DNA of 64,000 bases from an uncultured Flavobacteriales bacterium (GTDB lineage Bacteria; Bacteroidota; Bacteroidia; Flavobacteriales_E; Vicingaceae): the NCBI GenBank assembly GCA_937925525.1, contig CALALS010000173.1:1-64000 (forward strand), read 5' to 3'. The notes under the pieces are model-generated. The model saw nothing but the letters and a program-made list of their open reading frames with translations. It was not told the DNA's origin and searched no databases. Numbering within the stretch: the stretch's first letter is position 1; every line of letters begins with the position of its first letter. The position numbers were made by a program, and so were the translations under genes. Positions 51,467-60,460 of the stretch are shown piece by piece.

Positions 51467-52120
51467 ATGAAAACCGTAACTTTAAAAGCAGAAGTTAGGA
51501 AAAGTACCGGCTCAAAGACTGCCAAAGAGCTAAGAAAATCCGGGATGGTTCCCTGCGAACTTTACGGCCCTAACGGTAACCAACATTTAGCAGTAAATGA
51601 AATTGAGCTGAATAAGCTTATTTATACTCCAGAAGTATATTTCTTTGAATTAGATGTTGATGGAAAAAAGGTGAAAACTGTATTAAAAGCAGCACAGTTT
51701 AACCCAATTAATGACAAAACAGAACACATTGATTTTGTTGAGGTAACTGACGGAAAAGCGATTAAAACCGTTCTTCCAGTTAGACTTGAAGGAACTTCAA
51801 TAGGTGTAATGAATGGAGGAAGATTAAGACACGTTCTTAAGAAAATCAGAATTCAGGCATTGCCTTCAAAAATTCCAGACGGAATAACAGTTGATATTTC
51901 GGACTTAAAAATTGGAAAATCTGTTAAAGTTCAAGACTTGAAGATTGACGGAGTTAAAATTCTTGAGGCAGGAAACGCAGTTGTTGTTGCTGTTAGAACA
52001 GCTAGAAACTTAGTAGAGGCATTACCTGAAGAAGGTGAAGCTGCTGCTGAAGGAGAAGAGGGTGCAGCTGCTCCGGCAGAAGGCGCTGAAGCTCCTAAAG
52101 AAGAAGCAAAAGCAGAATAA
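51467..52120 (+). CDS. rplY: 50S ribosomal protein L25 (Ctc-type, long form)
   Basis: Binds 5S rRNA. The N-terminal L25 domain (residues 1-90, VRKSTGSKTAKELRKSGMVP) and the C-terminal TL5-type domain (about 95-185) are both present. A low-complexity tail rich in Ala and Glu follows (about 188-217), frequent in Bacteroidota. Lies between prs and pth in one operon. Confidence 0.96.
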   Translation: MKTVTLKAEVRKSTGSKTAKELRKSGMVPCELYGPNGNQHLAVNEIELNKLIYTPEVYFFELDVDGKKVKTVLKAAQFNPINDKTEHIDFVEVTDGKAIKTVLPVRLEGTSIGVMNGGRLRHVLKKIRIQALPSKIPDGITVDISDLKIGKSVKVQDLKIDGVKILEAGNAVVVAVRTARNLVEALPEEGEAAAEGEEGAAAPAEGAEAPKEEAKAE

Positions 52121-52123
52121 ACA

Positions 52124-52687
52124 ATGAAGTACCTTATTGCGGGACTGGGAAACATCGGAGATGAATACCAAAACACCCGCCATAATATAGGATTTAAAGT
52201 ATTGGATGAGTTGGCAGGCTCATCCAATCTTGTTTTTAAGCAAGCCAAGTTGGCTTTTGTTACTGAATTTAAACACAAAGCCAGGACATTTATTTTAATA
52301 AAACCAACCACTTTTATGAACCTAAGTGGTAAGGCTGTAGCTTATTGGATGCAAACAGAAAAAATTCAAATTAATAAACTGCTAGTAGTTACGGATGATA
52401 TCGCCTTACCGTTTGGAAAAATAAGAATAAAAGGAAAGGGAAGTGATGGCGGACATAATGGTTTAAAAAGTATTAATGAGTCTCTTGCAACAAACCACTA
52501 CGCAAGGCTAAGATTTGGAGTAGGCAACGATTTTCCAAAAGGCAGACAAGCAGAATACGTTTTAAGTGAATGGAATAACGAAGAAAAAGAACTACTTCAA
52601 GAAAGAATTAATGTTGCCGTAGAGGCAATAAAAAGTTTTGGCTCAATAGGCTTGACCTATACCATGAATGATTTTAATAATAAGTAA
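52124..52687 (+). CDS. pth: Peptidyl-tRNA hydrolase
   Basis: Frees tRNA from dropped-off peptidyl-tRNA. The 187 residues hold the catalytic histidine in NTRHNIGFKVLDEL, KPTTFMNLSGKAV and GSDGGHNGLKSI. Starts 3 bases after rplY. Its stop lies next to the convergent yidD. Confidence 0.96.
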   Translation: MKYLIAGLGNIGDEYQNTRHNIGFKVLDELAGSSNLVFKQAKLAFVTEFKHKARTFILIKPTTFMNLSGKAVAYWMQTEKIQINKLLVVTDDIALPFGKIRIKGKGSDGGHNGLKSINESLATNHYARLRFGVGNDFPKGRQAEYVLSEWNNEEKELLQERINVAVEAIKSFGSIGLTYTMNDFNNK

Positions 52688-52688
52688 A

Positions 52689-52916
52689 CTATTTTTTTTC
52701 CTTTTTCGGCACCGGGTCATAACCATGGCCTCCCCAGGGATGACATGTCGCCAATCTTTTTGTTCCCATCCACAAGCCTTTAAACACGCCCCATTCATTA
52801 ATAGCATCAATCATATACTGAGAGCAAGTTGGGGTGTAGCGACAAGAGTTTGGCAAATAAGGAGAAATTATTCCCTGATAGAGTTTTACAGGCAGTATAA
52901 AAATTTTTTTAATCAA
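52689..52916 (-). CDS. yidD: Membrane protein insertion efficiency factor YidD
   Basis: A 75-residue protein with the complete signature: [20 protein letters not shown], then [20 protein letters not shown] and [12 protein letters not shown]. YidD assists the YidC insertase at the inner membrane. Overlaps the HupE-like gene by 4 bases on the same strand. Confidence 0.94.
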   Translation of the reverse strand: MIKKIFILPVKLYQGIISPYLPNSCRYTPTCSQYMIDAINEWGVFKGLWMGTKRLATCHPWGGHGYDPVPKKEKK

Positions 52917-53485
52917 TTAAGAAAGTCTGTTTGTAATGTTAAAACAATAGACATTCCAATTCCGATGCCCAAGAGTGTTTGTGTTCTGTTTTTATAAGGA
53001 ATAGAAAAAGCTTTTTCAAATAGATTAACAACCAAAATGATAAGGCCAACAACTACAATTTGACCAAGCTCTACACCTAAGTTGAAGCCAAATAATGAAA
53101 CCGCAATATTAGAGTCAGACATCATACTGCTGAGGTAATTAGAAAAGCCTAGACCGTGAATTAACCCAAAACACAATGCTAACAAATAAGCAAGTTTATT
53201 TTGCTTAATGCCTTTGCTAAAAAAATGAAAAACACCCGTAAGAAAAATACTAAGCGGAATTAAAAACTCAATTATTTCTTGCGAAAACGAGACCCACTTA
53301 TAAACTCCAAACAAAAGAGAAAGACTATGACCAATAGTAAAAGCGGTTATTAAAATCAGAAGCGATTTCCACTCATTGTTTTTAAAGGGAGCGATTAGCA
53401 CCATTAAAAAAGCAATATGGTCTAAGGCGGATAAGCTTAGAATGTGTTTAATTCCCAGGTTAAGATAAATAGCAAATTCTTCCAT
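52913..53485 (-). CDS. HupE/UreJ-family membrane protein
   Basis: A 190-residue protein with about six membrane helices and the family marks [26 protein letters not shown] and [13 protein letters not shown], histidines thought to bind nickel or another metal. UreJ/HupE proteins act in metal uptake; no urease or hydrogenase genes are near, so the metal is unknown. Overlaps the cysS stop by 1 base and yidD by 4. Confidence 0.87.
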   Translation of the reverse strand: MEEFAIYLNLGIKHILSLSALDHIAFLMVLIAPFKNNEWKSLLILITAFTIGHSLSLLFGVYKWVSFSQEIIEFLIPLSIFLTGVFHFFSKGIKQNKLAYLLALCFGLIHGLGFSNYLSSMMSDSNIAVSLFGFNLGVELGQIVVVGLIILVVNLFEKAFSIPYKNRTQTLLGIGIGMSIVLTLQTDFLN

Positions 53486-54996
53486 TATATAACTTCGTAT
53501 GATACTGAGCCGTCCTTATTGTCTTTTAACAAAACACCGGCATCTTTAAGTTGGTCTCTAATTTTATCAGAGAGAGCATAGTCCTTTTCTACTTTAGCTT
53601 GTTTTCTCATTTCAATTAAAAGCTCTACCACTTTGTCTAAAGATTGGTTGTTGTTTTCACCATCTTCTTGCTTTAAACCAAGCACATCAATTAAAAAGGC
53701 TTTAAAGGTTGACTTTAATCGCTCAAATGTATTTTCTGAAATAGAAGATATTGCAAGCTGACCATTAGCAAAGCTGTTAATTTTTGCAGACAGTTCAAAC
53801 AAAACAGCAATAACTTTAGGCGTATTAAAATCATCGCACATTTCAATGTAGCAACTTTCGCATAGTGAATTAATTTCTTTATCTAATTCAGGATTTATTT
53901 CTCCTGAAGAGTAGTTCATGCCTTCAACAACATCAAGAGAGTGCATCAATTTTTTAAAGCCTTTTTCCGATGCCTGAATGGCTTCATTAGAAAAATCTAA
54001 AGTGCTTCGATAGTGAGCTTGTAGCATAAAAAATCTTGCCGTCATAGGCGAATAGGCTTTTTCCAATAAAGGGCTATCGCCAGTAATTAGTTGATGGGGT
54101 GTGAATACATTTCCAACTGATTTGCTCATTTTCTGACCATTCATGGTTAGCATATTTCCATGCAGCCAGTATTTAGCAGAATCTACTTTGTTAGCCGCTT
54201 TTCCTTGGGCAACCTCACATTCATGATGTGGAAACTTTAAGTCCATTCCGCCACCGTGAATATCAAATTGTTTACCCAAATACTTTGTACTCATTACACT
54301 ACATTCAATATGCCAACCCGGAAAACCTTTTCCCCATGGTGAGTTCCATTTCATAATATGCTGAGGCTCCGCCCTTTTCCATAAGGCAAAATCTAGGCTG
54401 TCTTTCTTTTCGTCTTGCGCACTTAACTCTCTGGTGTTAGCATACAAATCATCAATTACTCTTCCTGATAGTTTTCCATAATGATGGTCTTTATGGTACT
54501 TTCTTACGTCAAAATAAACAGAACCGTTTTTTTCATAGGCATAGCCGGCATCTAGTATTTGCTGGGTCATTTCTATTTGCTCAATAATATGCCCTGTTGC
54601 AGTTGGCTCAATTGATGGAGGAAGAATATTATATAATCGCATTACATTTCTAAAATCATCGGTATAATGTTGAACCACTTCCATCGGCTCCATTTTCATC
54701 AGCTTGGCTTGTTTGCCAATTTTATCTTCTCCCTCATCAGCATCATCAACCAGATGACCCACATCCGTAATATTTCTTACATAACGAACTTTGTAGCCAA
54801 GATGAGTTAAAAATCTAAAAATAACATCAAAAGAGGTAAAGGTTCTTACGTTACCAATATGCACATCGCTATATACTGTAGGACCACAGACATACATTCC
54901 CACAAAAGGAGCGTGAAGAGGCTCAAATTTTTCTCGAGACTGTGAAGCACTATTATAAAGTGTAATTGGGTATTTCTGAAACAGCTTTTCTGACAT
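53485..54996 (-). CDS. cysS: Cysteine--tRNA ligase
   Basis: Class I aminoacyl-tRNA synthetase. Start set at [18 protein letters not shown] (54996), 503 residues. HIGH motif in [21 protein letters not shown] motif in [11 protein letters not shown], and zinc ligands in [15 protein letters not shown] and [14 protein letters not shown]-like anticodon domain closes it. First gene of a minus-strand run with the HupE-like gene and yidD. Confidence 0.97.
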   Translation of the reverse strand: MSEKLFQKYPITLYNSASQSREKFEPLHAPFVGMYVCGPTVYSDVHIGNVRTFTSFDVIFRFLTHLGYKVRYVRNITDVGHLVDDADEGEDKIGKQAKLMKMEPMEVVQHYTDDFRNVMRLYNILPPSIEPTATGHIIEQIEMTQQILDAGYAYEKNGSVYFDVRKYHKDHHYGKLSGRVIDDLYANTRELSAQDEKKDSLDFALWKRAEPQHIMKWNSPWGKGFPGWHIECSVMSTKYLGKQFDIHGGGMDLKFPHHECEVAQGKAANKVDSAKYWLHGNMLTMNGQKMSKSVGNVFTPHQLITGDSPLLEKAYSPMTARFFMLQAHYRSTLDFSNEAIQASEKGFKKLMHSLDVVEGMNYSSGEINPELDKEINSLCESCYIEMCDDFNTPKVIAVLFELSAKINSFANGQLAISSISENTFERLKSTFKAFLIDVLGLKQEDGENNNQSLDKVVELLIEMRKQAKVEKDYALSDKIRDQLKDAGVLLKDNKDGSVSYEVI

Positions 54997-55102
54997 TAAA
55001 CTAAACTTTAATAGCATCCAAAAATAGAAATAAAACTTGTTTTATGGATTAAAGATGCTTTTGGCATCATAATTGAAATTAGAATAATAATTGATTTAGA
55101 AA

Positions 55103-55204
55103 ATGATAACCCGAAAAGAGAAAATATTCAGCGCCTTAATGTCATTAATAATTAGCGGAGTTATATTAGCCTATTTGGCTTTGGTAACAATTAGCTTCGG
55201 ATAA
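55103..55204 (+). CDS. Small single-span membrane peptide (33 residues)
   Basis: An ATG-started frame reading MITRKEKIFSALMS then LIISGVILAYLALVTISFG. A basic N-terminus and one hydrophobic helix are typical of small membrane proteins. It fills the space between cysS and the caspase-like gene, on the opposite strand to both. It could be chance, but the amphipathic start and clean hydrophobic span argue for a real peptide. Confidence 0.55.
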   Translation: MITRKEKIFSALMSLIISGVILAYLALVTISFG

Positions 55205-55205
55205 A

Positions 55206-57524
55206 TTATTTTTTGATAAAAAGAAAATCGCTACCCGGTTCATTATTGCCAAACTCACCAAATCTTGGCTGTGGATCAACCTTTTCGATATAGGTTAGAA
55301 TTTCATTAAGCGTAAGAATGCCATCTTGTCCGCCATAACTTCTAAATGCTTCTAATAGTTTTCTGGTAAAAGGAGAGTGCTGACCCGGCCTGCCATCAGG
55401 CACATACTCTTTTCCTCCGGATGTTAAATACATTCTGGTTTGATATTTTAATTTTCTATTGACAAACTCTTGTGTTTCTATGTCTTGATAAATGCCTGTT
55501 GCTCTTCCTGAAGAAGCAATAAGCGGGTCAAATGTTCCGCCAAAACAGGCATCTAAACACAAAAAGATGTGCTTACAAGGAATGTTGTTTACAACTGTTC
55601 TTAAGTTGCTATGAGACAAAAAAGAAGTATGAGCAATGTCGTCAGAACGAGAATCTTTGGCAATTAAATAACCTTCCTTAAAAACATCATCATAATATCC
55701 GTGTCCGGCAAAAAAGATGAAAAGCTGGTCTTTTTCGTTATAGTTTTTTAAGGCGTAGGTTTTGAGTTTTTTTAGAATGTCGTCAAGCTTTGGATTAGTA
55801 AGAATTTCTACTTCAAAGCCGTAAGTTTCTGCTAGGTCTTTTGCAATTTGACCCACATCAACGGTAGGGTTAATTAAATTATCGAAGTAATCATATTCAT
55901 TCGTTGCGATTAAGAGCGCATAATTTTTTTGCGTAAAACCAGTATCGGCTTGTGCCGTAGAGGTGTTTATTATTACAGAAGAAGTTTCTCCTTGTATCTC
56001 AACTTTCTTTTTTACATGCTCAAAATTAAATGGGTTTTCTGATAGCTCAATGTTGTATTCTTTTTGGGTTTTAGGATGAACTAATTTATAGTTGCCATAT
56101 TCATGATGAACATCATTTTTGTCTTTTGTTTTAGTAGCTTTAATAAATGCTTTTTCCTGAAGTCCCTTAAGTTCTTTAGCCTCAAGCCTAGGAATAGCAA
56201 CAGAAGCCTCTGTGTTACAAAAGGAAATGGCATAAATCTCTTTATCGGCATCATATTTTTTTAGTTCTAGTTTAAGCTGTGCAGCCCCATCAGAAGATTT
56301 AGAAAAAGAAAAAAGCTCTTCTTGTTTTTTTTGATTTTTATGTAAAATAGCTGAGCGAGTTTTTAAAAGCCGTTCCCAATATTCTTTAGAAGTTTCAAAT
56401 TCATCTTTAGGCGCAGATAAATTTTTATCAAGCCCACTTATAATTTGCTGTGAGAAACTTTCGGTTAAAATTGTTTTTTGAGAAAACGTAAGGCTGTTAC
56501 CTAAATAGGAGAATATTTGTGATAGATTATTACCCTTTACGCCTTTTACATCCCAAACAATAGCAGTCATATCTTCGCTTGAGCTAACCAGTTTTTTTCC
56601 GTCAAGACTGTAGTTAATGGATAGGATATAGGCATTATGTCTGGGAAATTTTTCGTCTTCAACAAATCCATTTTTGGTAATAAGGTAGCTTTCAATACTT
56701 GTTCCATTAGCCAAAACAATACTTTCGCCATCAGGAGAATACTTGGCGTCTTTTATTCTTCCAATGCGAATTACAATGGAATCTTTTGTAGTAAAGTTTT
56801 TACCGGAAAGTTTGTATTGCCATGTTTTGTCTGAAGAACCGGCCAAAAAAGTGTTTTCGTAAGGATGGTAATCAACATAGTCTAACCCCCATTTTGTGAC
56901 AGGAATGGTTTGAGATAACTCGTAAATGCCATTTTTTTCTTCATAGACCAAGAGCTTGTCTTCATTACCACAAATTACCAGGTACTTGTCATCAAAACTG
57001 AATACGGCATCATAAACTTTATCTTCACGCTTTATCTCCTGAACCTCAACCCATTGCCCGGTTTTATTTTCAAAAATTTTAGCGGTTTCATCCGTGCTGG
57101 TAGAAACAAAACGATTTCCTTGCTTGTTAAAATTGATAGTAACAATACGGTCGCTGTGGGCGGTTAATAATTGCTCAACTTTTTGATTAATTAAGTTATA
57201 AACCGCAATGTCTCCCACAGAGTTAAACCTTCCAATCAGTAAATATTTTTCATTAGGCGAAAAGGCAATTTTTGAAGAAGATCTCTCATAAAGACTATCA
57301 CCAGCATGTGAGTAAATGGGATTGTGATGCTGGTCAAACAAATAAACTTTATTCTTATCACATGTAAAAGCAAAATAAGTTTGAAATGGAGAGTACTGAG
57401 CTTCCATAATGTAGCCTCCGTAGCCATCAATTATTTTCTTTTCTTCAAGCTTTATCTGTGCATAGCCGCCAATTGAAAAGGCAAAAAAACATAAAACAAG
57501 AAAAATGTTTTTGTACACAGTCAT
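55206..57524 (-). CDS. Exported WD40-repeat protein with caspase-like (C14) peptidase domain
   Basis: A signal peptide (MTVYKNIFLVLCFFAFSIGG) is followed by about six WD40-type blades (residues 25-330, for example HSDRIVTINFNKQGNRFVST and NAYILSINYSLDGKKLVSSS, ending IVWDVKG). A linker follows and then a caspase fold (about 525-745): ALLIATNEYDYFDNLINPTV, catalytic His in FFAGHGYYDD (about residue 605) and catalytic Cys in CLDACFGG (about 659). Both residues are present, so it should be an active Arg/Lys- or Asp-type peptidase. Its periplasmic or surface location is unusual for a bacterial caspase relative. It lies 9 bases downstream of folE. Confidence 0.87.
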   Translation of the reverse strand: MTVYKNIFLVLCFFAFSIGGYAQIKLEEKKIIDGYGGYIMEAQYSPFQTYFAFTCDKNKVYLFDQHHNPIYSHAGDSLYERSSSKIAFSPNEKYLLIGRFNSVGDIAVYNLINQKVEQLLTAHSDRIVTINFNKQGNRFVSTSTDETAKIFENKTGQWVEVQEIKREDKVYDAVFSFDDKYLVICGNEDKLLVYEEKNGIYELSQTIPVTKWGLDYVDYHPYENTFLAGSSDKTWQYKLSGKNFTTKDSIVIRIGRIKDAKYSPDGESIVLANGTSIESYLITKNGFVEDEKFPRHNAYILSINYSLDGKKLVSSSEDMTAIVWDVKGVKGNNLSQIFSYLGNSLTFSQKTILTESFSQQIISGLDKNLSAPKDEFETSKEYWERLLKTRSAILHKNQKKQEELFSFSKSSDGAAQLKLELKKYDADKEIYAISFCNTEASVAIPRLEAKELKGLQEKAFIKATKTKDKNDVHHEYGNYKLVHPKTQKEYNIELSENPFNFEHVKKKVEIQGETSSVIINTSTAQADTGFTQKNYALLIATNEYDYFDNLINPTVDVGQIAKDLAETYGFEVEILTNPKLDDILKKLKTYALKNYNEKDQLFIFFAGHGYYDDVFKEGYLIAKDSRSDDIAHTSFLSHSNLRTVVNNIPCKHIFLCLDACFGGTFDPLIASSGRATGIYQDIETQEFVNRKLKYQTRMYLTSGGKEYVPDGRPGQHSPFTRKLLEAFRSYGGQDGILTLNEILTYIEKVDPQPRFGEFGNNEPGSDFLFIKK

Positions 57525-57533
57525 AAGGTTAAA

Positions 57534-58220
57534 TTAATCTTCAGGATAGGGGTCAAGTTTTATGGTTTCAAAAAACTCTTTACGTAGTTGTGGGTCCTGA
57601 AACTTCCCTGAATATTCAAAGGTTAGCGTTGAGCTAGTGACGTCTTTAATTCCTCTTGAGTTAACACAAAGATGCTTGGCATCAATTAAACAAGCAACAT
57701 CTTCGGTATCTAAAACCTTTTTCAAGTGATTAACAATTTGTACGTTTAATCGCTCCTGAACTTGAGGTCTTTTGGCGTAGTATTCTACTATTCGGTTTAG
57801 TTTAGATAACCCAATTACTTTGTTTTTAGGAAAATAGGCAACATGAGCTTTTCCAACAATAGGTAAAAAGTGGTGCTCGCAAGTAGAGTAAAGTGAAATG
57901 TTCTTTTCTACCAACATTCTGTTGTAACCATATTTGTTTTCAAAAACTGAAGCGATAGGCTCGTTCATTGGGTTCAAGCCCGAAAAAATTTCTTTAACAA
58001 ACATTTTGGCAACCCTTAAAGAAGTTCCTTTAAGGCTGTCATCAGTTAAGTCAAGACCAAGTGTTTCGAGCACTTTAGAGAAATGCGTTTGAATAATTTT
58101 AATCTTTTCTTCGTCAGAAAGCACATGTGCATCAGCTCTCAATGGTGTTTCTGCACTTCCGCCAGCATGGTTGTCTCCAAGTGTATCAATTAATTCTAAA
58201 TATTCTTTTTTCCCTTTCAT
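57534..58220 (-). CDS. folE: GTP cyclohydrolase I
   Basis: First enzyme of tetrahydrofolate synthesis (GTP to dihydroneopterin triphosphate). 228 residues; zinc and active-site marks are YSTCEHHFLPIVGKAHV, GLSKLNRIVEYYAKRPQVQE and SRGIKDVTSSTLTFEYSG, with Cys at the second zinc position in DVACLIDAKHLCV. Upstream (58221-58494) there is no gene and nothing else I can name. Confidence 0.96.
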   Translation of the reverse strand: MKGKKEYLELIDTLGDNHAGGSAETPLRADAHVLSDEEKIKIIQTHFSKVLETLGLDLTDDSLKGTSLRVAKMFVKEIFSGLNPMNEPIASVFENKYGYNRMLVEKNISLYSTCEHHFLPIVGKAHVAYFPKNKVIGLSKLNRIVEYYAKRPQVQERLNVQIVNHLKKVLDTEDVACLIDAKHLCVNSRGIKDVTSSTLTFEYSGKFQDPQLRKEFFETIKLDPYPED

Positions 58221-58494
58221 TATTAACTATAAAATATCCGGCTCTTTAAAACCGGAAAGTAAACAAAGTTGATAAAGCCAACTAATATTTAAACAAAGGT
58301 AGCGTTTTTTGGTAAAAAGAGGACAATAATCGCAAGCCGAGAGTGTTTAATAAGTTTAGTGGCTTCCGATAAAACAAACCTAAGAATAATTTGTTTTAAG
58401 AAGAAGCAAAATAAATTTTATAGTTTTTGAAAAATTAACTAGCTTTGCTTTTTAACCGTTTCTAGTAGTTATTAGAAGTATTATTTTTAGAATT

Positions 58495-58617
58495 ATGAAA
58501 AAATTGATTGGATTAGCAGTATTTGTTGTAGCAGTTTTAGTTTTAGCATCTTGCAAAGGTCACGAAAAATGTCCTGCTTACGGCAAAGCTGACGTTAAGA
58601 CAGAAATTCCTGCTTAG
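58495..58617 (+). CDS. 40-residue lipoprotein
   Basis: MKKLIGLAVFVVAVLVLASC is a clear lipoprotein signal peptide (Cys20), followed by KGHEKCPAYGKADVKTEIPA. Tiny lipoproteins with a KCPAYG segment precede ytxJ-type genes in other Bacteroidota as far as I recall. The stop is 2 bases before the YtxJ start, so they are coupled. Confidence 0.75.
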   Translation: MKKLIGLAVFVVAVLVLASCKGHEKCPAYGKADVKTEIPA

Positions 58618-58619
58618 TT

Positions 58620-58958
58620 GTGAACTGGCTTCCGCTGGAAAGCCTTGATTCTTTAGATGAGGTTATTCAGCAATCTTCTGATAACTCCCTACAAGCTATA
58701 ATTATATTTAAGCATAGCACAAGGTGTTCTATTAGTGCTATGGTAAAAAGTCGTTTTGAGCGAGAATGGGCTGATAACCCTGCAGCTCCGGTTTATTACT
58801 TAGACCTAATAAAGTACAGAGACATTTCTAACACTATTGCCGATAAGCTTTCAGTAAAGCATGAGTCTCCTCAAGTTTTAGTAATTAAAAATGGAGAGTG
58901 TGTTTATCACGCTTCGCATAATGCTATTTCAGCAGGGGAAGTATTGACTAAGCTCTAA
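58620..58958 (+). CDS. ytxJ: Bacillithiol-system redox protein YtxJ
   Basis: Starts at GTG (MNWLPLESLDSLDEVIQQSS). The 112-residue thioredoxin-like fold has the single-cysteine motif FKHSTRCSISAMVKSRFE and VKHESPQVLVIKNGECVY, typical of YtxJ, a monothiol bacilliredoxin. It implies that this organism makes bacillithiol, though no bsh genes are in the window. Cotranscribed with the tiny lipoprotein upstream. Confidence 0.88.
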   Translation: MNWLPLESLDSLDEVIQQSSDNSLQAIIIFKHSTRCSISAMVKSRFEREWADNPAAPVYYLDLIKYRDISNTIADKLSVKHESPQVLVIKNGECVYHASHNAISAGEVLTKL

Positions 58959-59013
58959 CCCCTATTATACTCACATCATCAATTTGAGCTCAGAACAGGC
59001 TGACTCGTATGTA

Positions 59014-60459
59014 TTATATTCTTACGCCTATAATACATACATCGTCAATTTGTTCTAGGTTGCCTTTCCAATCTTTAAAGGTTTGGTCAATAATAATTTT
59101 TTGTTCCTCCATTGGCTTTTCTTGAATAGACAACAGTAGCTTTTTGAAATTAGCCGCCTTGAACTTTTTGCTTTTCTCTCCCCCAAACTGGTCGGCATAA
59201 CCATCTGTGAATATATAAATGCTGTCGCCTTTCTGTAATTCTATTTTGTGGGTAGTGTAGGGTTTGTTTTCTGCGTACTTGCCTATCGGTTGTTTGTCTG
59301 CCTTTATCTCTATCAGTTCGTATTCGTCATTCCGAACTTGATTCGGAATCTGTTCTTTGTTGTTTTCTTTTTCAGATGCTGAATCAAGTTCAGCATGATG
59401 CGAGCGTATTATCCATAATGGATTATTAGCGCCTGCATATTGTAGTTCTCGATACGCTCCGCTACTCGAACTGACGCTCAGAGAGCAAAGGGCGATATCC
59501 ATTCCGTCTTTTACTTCTTCTTCACTTTTCTCAAATTCTGCTATTACTATTTCTCTGGTTTTGTTTAGTATTTTTCCGGGTTCTGTTAGTCCGTATTCTC
59601 TTACGCTTCTATTTAATCCATTATTACACACTACGCTTACCATAGCTCCGGGCACGCCATGTCCCGTGCAATCAGCAGCAGCAAACAGTACTTTTCCTTC
59701 TTTGTGTTCTAACCAATAAAAATCCCCTGCTACTATGTCTTTGGGTTTGTACAAAATAAAACTGTTTGATAAAAACTCTTTTACTAGCTTATTTGGAGGT
59801 AAAATGGCTGACTGAATACGCTTAGCATATTTTATACTGCTTGTTATTTCATGGTTTTTTTGTTCTACCAACAGTTTTTGACGAGAAAGGTTTTTTTCGA
59901 AAGAAAGGTTTAATTTTTTGAAATAGTAGAGTTCAAAGAACAAGAACATCATGGTCATTAAATTCATGAAAGGCTGAACTTTTTTTCTTACTTCAATAGG
60001 AATTTCAACAAGCGGAGTAGTTTCAGAAATGGAAAATTTTAGGTAAAAAAAGCAGGCTGCAACAAACAAGGATAATAAAGTAATATGAATAAAGTTTCTG
60101 AAGAAAAGAAGAGGAAGCAAAAAAACAGGCAAAAGATTATACTCACTATCAGACTCTCCCCCCACAACGAAGCTACTTATAAGAATGAGAAGAGCTCCTG
60201 ATATAATACTAAAGTATTTTGCCGCTGTATGAAAACGAAAAGAGTTTAAAAGAAGAATGGAGCTAAATATTACAGCAGAAATAAGCTCAACAGGAACCAA
60301 TTCAAAGCCATTAAGAATAATTTCTATAGGAATAAAACAAAGTATAAGCAGAATGGCAAAAACACCTATCTTGTTAAGTAAAATTACTTCTCTCTTTTGT
60401 TCGTGTTCATTTTCTAAAACACCTAAATGCGAAAGTTTTTGCCACAATCGGTTTACCAT
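59014..60459 (-). CDS. Membrane SpoIIE-type PP2C phosphatase with repeat insertions
   Basis: Start set at MVNRLWQKLSHLGVLENEHE (60459). Residues 30-185 form five or six membrane helices (IGVFAILLILCFIPIEIIL onward), followed by a coiled coil (YFKKLNLSFEKNLSRQKLLV) and the SpoIIE/PP2C domain: VAGDFYWLEH, AAADCTGHGVPGAMVSVVC and IYIFTDGYADQFGG carry the metal ligands. Two palindromic repeats have been inserted in frame inside the phosphatase domain, at about residues 326-339 and 352-378 (HHAELDSASE and QIPNQVRNDE). It should dephosphorylate an anti-sigma-antagonist-type protein. Confidence 0.9.
   Translation of the reverse strand: MVNRLWQKLSHLGVLENEHEQKREVILLNKIGVFAILLILCFIPIEIILNGFELVPVELISAVIFSSILLLNSFRFHTAAKYFSIISGALLILISSFVVGGESDSEYNLLPVFLLPLLFFRNFIHITLLSLFVAACFFYLKFSISETTPLVEIPIEVRKKVQPFMNLMTMMFLFFELYYFKKLNLSFEKNLSRQKLLVEQKNHEITSSIKYAKRIQSAILPPNKLVKEFLSNSFILYKPKDIVAGDFYWLEHKEGKVLFAAADCTGHGVPGAMVSVVCNNGLNRSVREYGLTEPGKILNKTREIVIAEFEKSEEEVKDGMDIALCSLSVSSSSGAYRELQYAGANNPLWIIRSHHAELDSASEKENNKEQIPNQVRNDEYELIEIKADKQPIGKYAENKPYTTHKIELQKGDSIYIFTDGYADQFGGEKSKKFKAANFKKLLLSIQEKPMEEQKIIIDQTFKDWKGNLEQIDDVCIIGVRI
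59325..59403. repeat. Palindromic repeat element 1 inside a coding region
   Basis: CGTCATTCCGAACTTGATTC and GAATCAAGTTCAGCATGATG form the arms around a short centre (Bacteroidota-type REP-like sequence, also seen in other phyla). It is in frame and encodes HHAELDSASEKENNKEQIPN and QVRNDE. Confidence 0.8.
59441..59480. repeat. Palindromic repeat element 2 inside a coding region
   Basis: TTCTCGATACGCTCCGC followed by TACTCGAACTGACGCT is an imperfect palindrome of another widespread repeat type. It lies 38 bases from element 1, in the same gene and in frame (SSSSGAYREL). Confidence 0.7.
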
Positions 60460-60460
60460 A

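Noticed and set aside
58221..58494. Another foldable cassette site upstream of folE
   Set aside because: CCGGCTCTTT and AAAACCGG give a short stem only; no GTT/AAC cores and no 18-base arms.
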